NCBI GenBank assembly: GCA_002270565.1
Contig: NQMI01000015.1
Location: 188,250 to 252,249, forward strand
From: Stenocarpella maydis
Lineage: Eukaryota > Ascomycota > Sordariomycetes > Diaporthales > Diaporthaceae
Direction of reading: 5' to 3'
Length of the DNA: 64,000 nucleotides
Each line of letters opens with the position of its first letter. The first letter of the stretch is position 1. Under the pieces are notes generated by a model, which saw only the letters and a program-made list of their open reading frames with translations, was not told where the DNA came from and ran no database searches. The position numbers were made by a program, and so were the translations under genes. Below, one piece after another: positions 58,701 through 64,000 of this stretch.

Positions 58701-61283
58701 CTTTTAGGAGCGGATTCTCAGCACACCGATTGCCGGAATCAGACCCCCGGAGCAGAAACTTGCTCCCTCAAGCTTGCGGTGCCTGGGCGGCAGATGTCAG
58801 TACCTGGGCCCTTGGGGAACCGAACACTCTACTGAATCATGGTTAGAGGAAGCACTGTAAGCCAAAGGAGCACCTGGGCAGGGAGAACCTCTGGTTCAAA
58901 TTCACACATCTTACCTAACTGTGAACCCACAATTTCGATACAATTCGATTGAAACGCTAGACACACTCGCTGGAACTGCTTCCGAATTCTTCATTGCATA
59001 ACAGCACCTATGAAGGCTTTATGCTTGCGCTGTGCCTTGCACTTCCCATTCTTACCCATGTCTTATGCCTTGAACGTGCTGTTGCAAAAGTTCCATCCAG
59101 TCTCGTAGGGTCTCCGTGCGTCTCCAGGGGCCTATATGCCGAAAAGGCAATTCGACTCCACAATAATTCCAAAACTTAGAATACTTCCTCCGTCCTTCGT
59201 TATGCAAGGACCAGCCAATCGCACCAAAAATGTACAATTTGATTCACATACGACCCCGTCAAACGTGCTCCCGTTCCCTCCACCAACAGATGTCTCCTCG
59301 CCATTGTCCGGCTGGTTCATCTCTTCCACCTTCGCCAGGACTCGGTCAGAGAGCCATCATTGCTGCCGTCCAGTCCAGCTTCCGGCAGTCGGTCTTTCGG
59401 AATATCAGCGGCGCCTTGAGATAGCTACCCAGTTGTAAATCACCTACCCCCTTGGTCTCGATGCTCGCCATTGCCCCGTGGAGGTCCGCGTACTCCTTCT
59501 GACTGAGCTGTCCCTCTCTGTCCCCGGCCGCACGCGCGTTCTGTGGTTTGAGGTCGCGGTAGTTGCACGTCTCCATTTCCTTGCGCCCGGGCTCCAGGAT
59601 GCCTCCATGGGTGTGAGCGGGCCATCTCATGAACCCACCTAAGGAATTCGCGTGCTAGCATTGGGAGCACTCTTTGCTGAAACAGCAGAGTTAGACGCTG
59701 TTGGAAGCTAAAGTAAGATCTTTTGCAGGCTCACAAGGGGGGTCCTCAGCTGGAGGCGGCGGTGGATCATCGGGAGTGGGATCGCTCTGGTGATCCTTAA
59801 GAGGCGGTGGCGTATGAGGGGGCTTACGTGCTGTCATGCTCGATTCACAGCGCAATGGTGTTTCAAGATATGCTTAGGTAGGACTTCAACAGACTGGAAC
59901 GCTGCGCATGGCAGCGAGATGCAACGCGGCGGTCGCAGGTCGGGATGGACTGATGTTTATACAACAATACAAAGAGGCAAACCACCGGGTTACTCAAGCT
60001 TATTTAGTGTTGCTAAAGTTGCTTCGAAAGAGAAACCAAACCCGTTGCGTAAATTCTTGGATATGACTCTTGATTCTTTGGCTCTATAGATTTCCTAATG
60101 TCCTCTATCTGTGCATAAACACCCTGCTCCTTGTACACAAACATAGCTAAGAACATAGAAAGCTAACCGAGGGGAGAGGTGTTTAAGGGCAACATGTTTT
60201 GAAGTATATCGCTTATGGTTTCATTAATTACAAACTACTTTTACTCTTCCAGTCACTCTACTAAGTCGGAATGACCGTTGTGATCCTGGTGGAATGGGAG
60301 ACAAATTACAATAGGTAGAGTGCAAGTGGACCTTAGGCACAACTACCCGCTTCTAAGTTACTAACCTATGTCGCTGGACATAGTCCTTCTACTGTAGGGA
60401 CGCCGGTTTCATTAACAAAAGATACATAATTCCCGAACATGCTTCTGGAATCTAGTGCAGTGTACAGTTAGCGGTGTCATCGCGACTTAGACTTAAATTC
60501 TATTAACTGGTTATTATTAAAATTGTATATAATGATAATTATATATATCATATTCATATTTTCAAACGATGCTTCGAGGTTGCGTGATGGAGAAGAGTGA
60601 GATGCTGCTGTGTGGCTGCCCCTGTACCTAGGCCTAGGTACCTAGGTACTTAATCATCTACAATAGCACGGAGTACGGAGTAACTAGCTAGGTACCGGCC
60701 ACCAGTTAGTCAGCAGAGGTGCAGTGCACGCCTTCATATCTCCCCACCCCATCGTCCTCCCGTTTCCCTCGTGCCATTCCATTATCCTACCACCCATCGC
60801 GCCCACGCCAAGCGCGTCGACTGCACTTCATCAGCACCTCACCATCAAGGCGACAGGGTCAGTTCAAAGTATCCACATTCGTGGGGGACTGGGCGCAGAC
60901 TGCCCAGTGTCGACCGCACAGCACATAGCGGTCTCCCACGAGCCCGTCGCTCGCCGCCCGCCTCCAAGCGACAGGAGCTGGCCGACCAGCCCTGGGAGCG
61001 GGAAGGGGCTCGCGGAGTACCGGAGCCGCCTGGGGGCGAGTGACCTGCTCCTCTGGGATGTCAATCACGACGCGGTCTGCGGGGTTCTGTGCCCTGTTGC
61101 TGCCGGACCTGACCGAGTCAAGGCTGCTCGGTGCTCAAAGCCTGGGAGGGCGGGATCCTGTGCAAACAGGGGGTTTCGCTTTTCAGCTGTGCTTCAACAG
61201 GCCACACAGCCCCTGCCCTCTATATCCTCGGGAAACCGCGCTGACTATCCTTTGATACCAATAGCATACAAACCCTGTGCCCG
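55753..61283. other. Long gene-poor region
   Basis: This 5.5-kb region has no gene I can support. It contains a Mutator-like MITE (56540-56962), scattered short frames between 57,000 and 58,200 that look like broken coding DNA (for example a plus-strand stretch at 57,606-57,900 and another at 57,900-58,110), AT-rich sequence near 60,490-60,560, and a CCTAGGTACCTAGGTA tract near 60,630-60,650. The 600 bp before 61,284 are GC-rich and likely form the promoter/5' UTR of the next gene. Confidence 0.5.
56540..56962. mobile_element. Mutator-like MITE, second long copy
   Basis: The element begins CAGTCAACGTCCGCC and ends GGCGGACGTTGACTG, and its interior resembles the copy at 21896 (AGGGTAGCAGGGTAGCT and GAGGTATAAGAATTCC blocks). 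It is about 423 bp long. The inverted ends here are better preserved than in the first copy. I see no 9-bp target duplication, so the flanks have decayed or rearranged. Confidence 0.8.
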
Positions 61284-62381
61284 ATGGCCGATGCACAACC
61301 CGACGATGCGCATACGTCCCTGCCTCCCGTGCTGACAAGCCATGCTGCGCTCTCGTGGCAGGGCAGCGATGGGTCGCTGCACCATCTCTGCCACAGTGAT
61401 TCGGAGCCCTCGCGCCAGGTCATCTTCGATATCTTCTTCGACGCGGCCTCGGCAGCCGCCCTTCTCCGTGTTCGAGTCCCCGTCGAGTTCAAAGCCAGCT
61501 TGAACGAGAAGACGCCCCTGTACCTCTATGTCTATGGCGACCGTGTCGAGACTCTGAGGCGCGAGAGCCCCAAAGAGATACCCGACGAGATTCGACGGAG
61601 GCTAGGAGCTCAGCCGACCTGCCTGCGCTTTGGTCTCAACAAACCCGCAGACCTGATAGCGCCGTCGATCCCTCTGGTGCCAGCAAGGCGGAAAGGACAC
61701 GGAGAGAGGCTCGACGCGGTGAAGCTTCTGTCCCAGGCCACTTCGTGGGTTGTGTACATTGCAGCTGGCCCTCCGGACCTCGATACGCTGCTTGACAAAC
61801 TCAGTGCTGTGGTTGCTGAGCGCGGTCTAAAGCCACTGTCAGTCGCAGCGCCGTCTGGGCTTTATGCCGGCAAGGGCGGGAAGATACTCGGAGATTCTGA
61901 CCTGGCCGCGTCTCAACTTCCACCTCCATCATACGATGAGCTTGGAAAAAGCACCCGGTCTAGCGCATCCTCGTCTGGCCATTTGAAGCGGCGGCGAGAG
62001 GATAGCGACACGGACGTCGAGGCAATGTGCATAGGCGTTGTGGAACGAATCATGTCGAAATACCGGGACGAGGAGCGTAGTTTCCTCCGGGGCGAGCTGA
62101 ACGCGCTCAAGACGGACGTGCTGGCGTACATAGATTCGCGCGTACAAGAGCTGGAGGACAAGCTCAGCCACGATGACATATACACCAGGGGTGAGGTGGA
62201 TGAAGAGCTCGAGCGAATTGTGGAACATAATGAGGATATGATGGATGTCAAATTGGACGATCGTATAGATGGCGTGAAGGCCGAGCTTGAAGACTATGTG
62301 CAGGATCAGTTTGAAGCGATGGAAGAGAGGATGATTGAGCGTCTAAGGACGGCAAACGTAGTATTGGAAATAGCTGATTGA
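61284..62381 (+). CDS. Hypothetical coiled-coil protein
   Basis: This is a single open frame of 365 residues from the ATG at 61284. I do not recognise the family. The first 180 residues look globular, with strands such as VIFDIFFDAASAAALLRVRV and LYLYVYGDRV. A proline-rich LPPPSYDELG segment and Ser-rich linker follow, then a basic patch (LKRRRED). The last 120 residues are highly charged and heptad-like (from about VVERIMSKYRDEE to the end), predicted coiled coil. Strong codon bias and length support a real gene. It has no visible link with its neighbours. Confidence 0.7.
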   Translation: MADAQPDDAHTSLPPVLTSHAALSWQGSDGSLHHLCHSDSEPSRQVIFDIFFDAASAAALLRVRVPVEFKASLNEKTPLYLYVYGDRVETLRRESPKEIPDEIRRRLGAQPTCLRFGLNKPADLIAPSIPLVPARRKGHGERLDAVKLLSQATSWVVYIAAGPPDLDTLLDKLSAVVAERGLKPLSVAAPSGLYAGKGGKILGDSDLAASQLPPPSYDELGKSTRSSASSSGHLKRRREDSDTDVEAMCIGVVERIMSKYRDEERSFLRGELNALKTDVLAYIDSRVQELEDKLSHDDIYTRGEVDEELERIVEHNEDMMDVKLDDRIDGVKAELEDYVQDQFEAMEERMIERLRTANVVLEIAD

Positions 62382-64000
62382 GTGGCTGTATGATCCGGAC
62401 TGCTCCCCCTAAGTTGTGCTTCAAGGTCGATACGTATCATCATATGCTACCCCCTCCGGTCCTCTCTGGAGCAGGCCCAGTTGCAGTGTCACGAGTGCAC
62501 GAAACAACACCTGTAGAGCATCGCCTCGTCTACAGGTGGGCTACTACGAAACGGTGGGTTTCCCGCGCTCATTTCAGTGCTGGAAGCTCTCAGCACCCGT
62601 CCGGGCATCCAGGATTCCGCCTCTGTTCCCGACAAGTTGTATACCCAGCAGTGCTGATATCACTTTCACGGGAGGACTACATTTACAGTTTCCTCTTATC
62701 CCTCCCTACATGTGGTGAAGGGGGTAAGGTCAACATTCACGTGGGTCAGGCCTCGGGACAAAATTTGACCGAAGCCGACCTCCGACGAGACCATGGGGCA
62801 TCCCTCGCCCATCGAGGGGGCTGGCTGGCATTTAACGGCCCGGAGGGGAGAGGACTACGATGAAGAGAAGTTCCACAAACCCGGGAAACCGTCGAGCGAA
62901 CTCCTAGGTAGACCAGCGAGGGGAGGATCGTGCATGTTGAGACGCGCATGACCATGGTGCGTATCTGGTCGCAAGATGTTCAGGAGGCAGACCTGATGAG
63001 TGCGTGCGAGTGTCCGACCACGAATTCCAGCCCCTACATTCGTCGCGGAGCCGCAGCAGCGACTGAGACGTCCGAAGGAGGCTGTAGGGACCTTCTGGCA
63101 GGATTGTATCAAGGCTTGGCTGCCGTCACCGGTCTATCCAGCCGGGCGACTCCCTGGGTAACACAATACATGTGGCTTATATCACATGAGGCATTCTGCA
63201 GACCGGGAGTTCAGATACGAGTTGTCCAGCTCTGGATCAAGCGCACGCTGACAACGGTGCTCGCAGGCGCGCACATGGAATCTGCCTGATCATCGTATAT
63301 AGACCAGAATCCGACCCGAGCGCAACGAGGGGCGGCATTCTAGTGTGTATAGTTTTCGAAACATACTGCTACGATAGACCTCATTTCACATTTGTGTTTA
63401 AACGATGTTATGTATTCATGAGTTTGCCTGGACTACTTATGTATGAGTGGCCATGGTGGTGGATTGCGCCTAGCCTCAACTATTTCTCCGCGAGCCTCGC
63501 CTGCCTGGAAACACCAAAGCAGGCTGCATGTGGCGATGGACAGGCAACGCCCGACTAGACCTTTGCTTTACCACTCATGGGGTCGGCGCCTAGATTGTGG
63601 CTTCCTTCACAATAAGCGGTTGTGATATGGGATGTGCCAGACATTGGTAATACCACTGTGATGAGAGTTGTCATTTGCTCAAGATGCGGCCCAATGTGGC
63701 TCGGAAATGTGCATTTTCTGAGGCATTTTCGCCCATGTGCGTGTCTGCCCCCCTAATTATAAACTCGGGAGACTAGGCAGACAGGAACTTGATGGAGGTA
63801 TGCCTATATCTTAGAACAGCAGCAGTACGATCAGTACTACCCGTTCTCCACATCTCCTCTATCATTCCAGCAAGTTCTTTCTTTACAACTCATAGAATCC
63901 AAGGTTTGGTCTCTTTGGGTTCTGAGAAGCCTGTGAGTGCCGACGATCTGAACTTGCACGTGAGCACGTCTGCTGTCACGAGGCAGGTCTAAAGTTCAAG
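62382..64000. other. Right-end region without recognised gene
   Basis: The last 1.6 kb contain short frames only (up to about 160 codons) with no family marks. A gene starting beyond the right edge cannot be excluded. Confidence 0.45.

Noticed and set aside
60724..61335. Plus-strand frame of about 200 codons before the coiled-coil protein
   Set aside because: Low-complexity Pro/Ser/Ala composition, overlaps the start of the better frame at 61284, and lacks any recognisable domain; likely 5' UTR/promoter.

Overview
The window looks like nuclear DNA of a filamentous ascomycete (Pezizomycotina), probably a Sordariomycete. The evidence is short spliceosomal introns (about 49-160 nt) with CTAAC/CTGAC-type branch sites, fungal multidomain polyketide synthases, AT-rich decayed patches, and TAGGTACCT low-complexity tracts. 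No tRNA, rRNA or CRISPR array was recognised. Gene models were built by hand from splice signals, reading frame and family conservation. In every complete spliced model the exon lengths sum to an intact frame.

Positions 1 to about 37,010 hold a secondary-metabolite gene cluster whose left end lies outside the window. In order it contains: an azaphilone-type FAD monooxygenase (cut by the left edge); a non-reducing PKS with SAT-KS-AT-PT-ACP-CMeT-R domains; a cytochrome P450; a second non-reducing PKS that stops after its ACP (SAT-KS-AT-PT-ACP); two divergent HxxxD acyltransferases; a berberine-bridge-type (BBE) FAD oxidase; a medium-chain reductase; an MFS pump; a nine-exon GMC oxidoreductase; a second medium-chain reductase; an SDR aldehyde/ketone reductase; and a second BBE-type oxidase.

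My best reading is an azaphilone pathway. PKS 1 would release a C-methylated aromatic aldehyde through its reductase domain, and the FAD monooxygenase would dearomatise it. The end-domain-lacking PKS 2 would make an aromatic acyl group that an acyltransferase takes from the carrier protein and esterifies onto the azaphilone alcohol, as in orsellinate esters of the mitorubrin type. The product is inferred, not read. A 7-bp motif, CGGACTT, recurs in five intergenic regions flanking eight of these genes, often in a 13-bp-phased tandem arrangement. It is a candidate binding site for a cluster regulator not encoded here.

From 37 to 64 kb the content is ordinary and gene-poor: a repeat-containing nuclear-type hypothetical protein, a GPR1/FUN34/YaaH transporter, a truncated arylsulfatase pseudogene, an FtsJ-like methyltransferase, a secreted alpha/beta hydrolase, a GPI-type cutinase, a 14-helix MFS pump and a coiled-coil hypothetical protein. 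Between these lie non-autonomous DNA transposons of at least three families. One is Mutator-like, with perfect 9-bp target duplications in two copies. One is a TA-flanked 431-bp MITE with RIP-like transitions. One is a GC-rich inverted-repeat element of unknown class.
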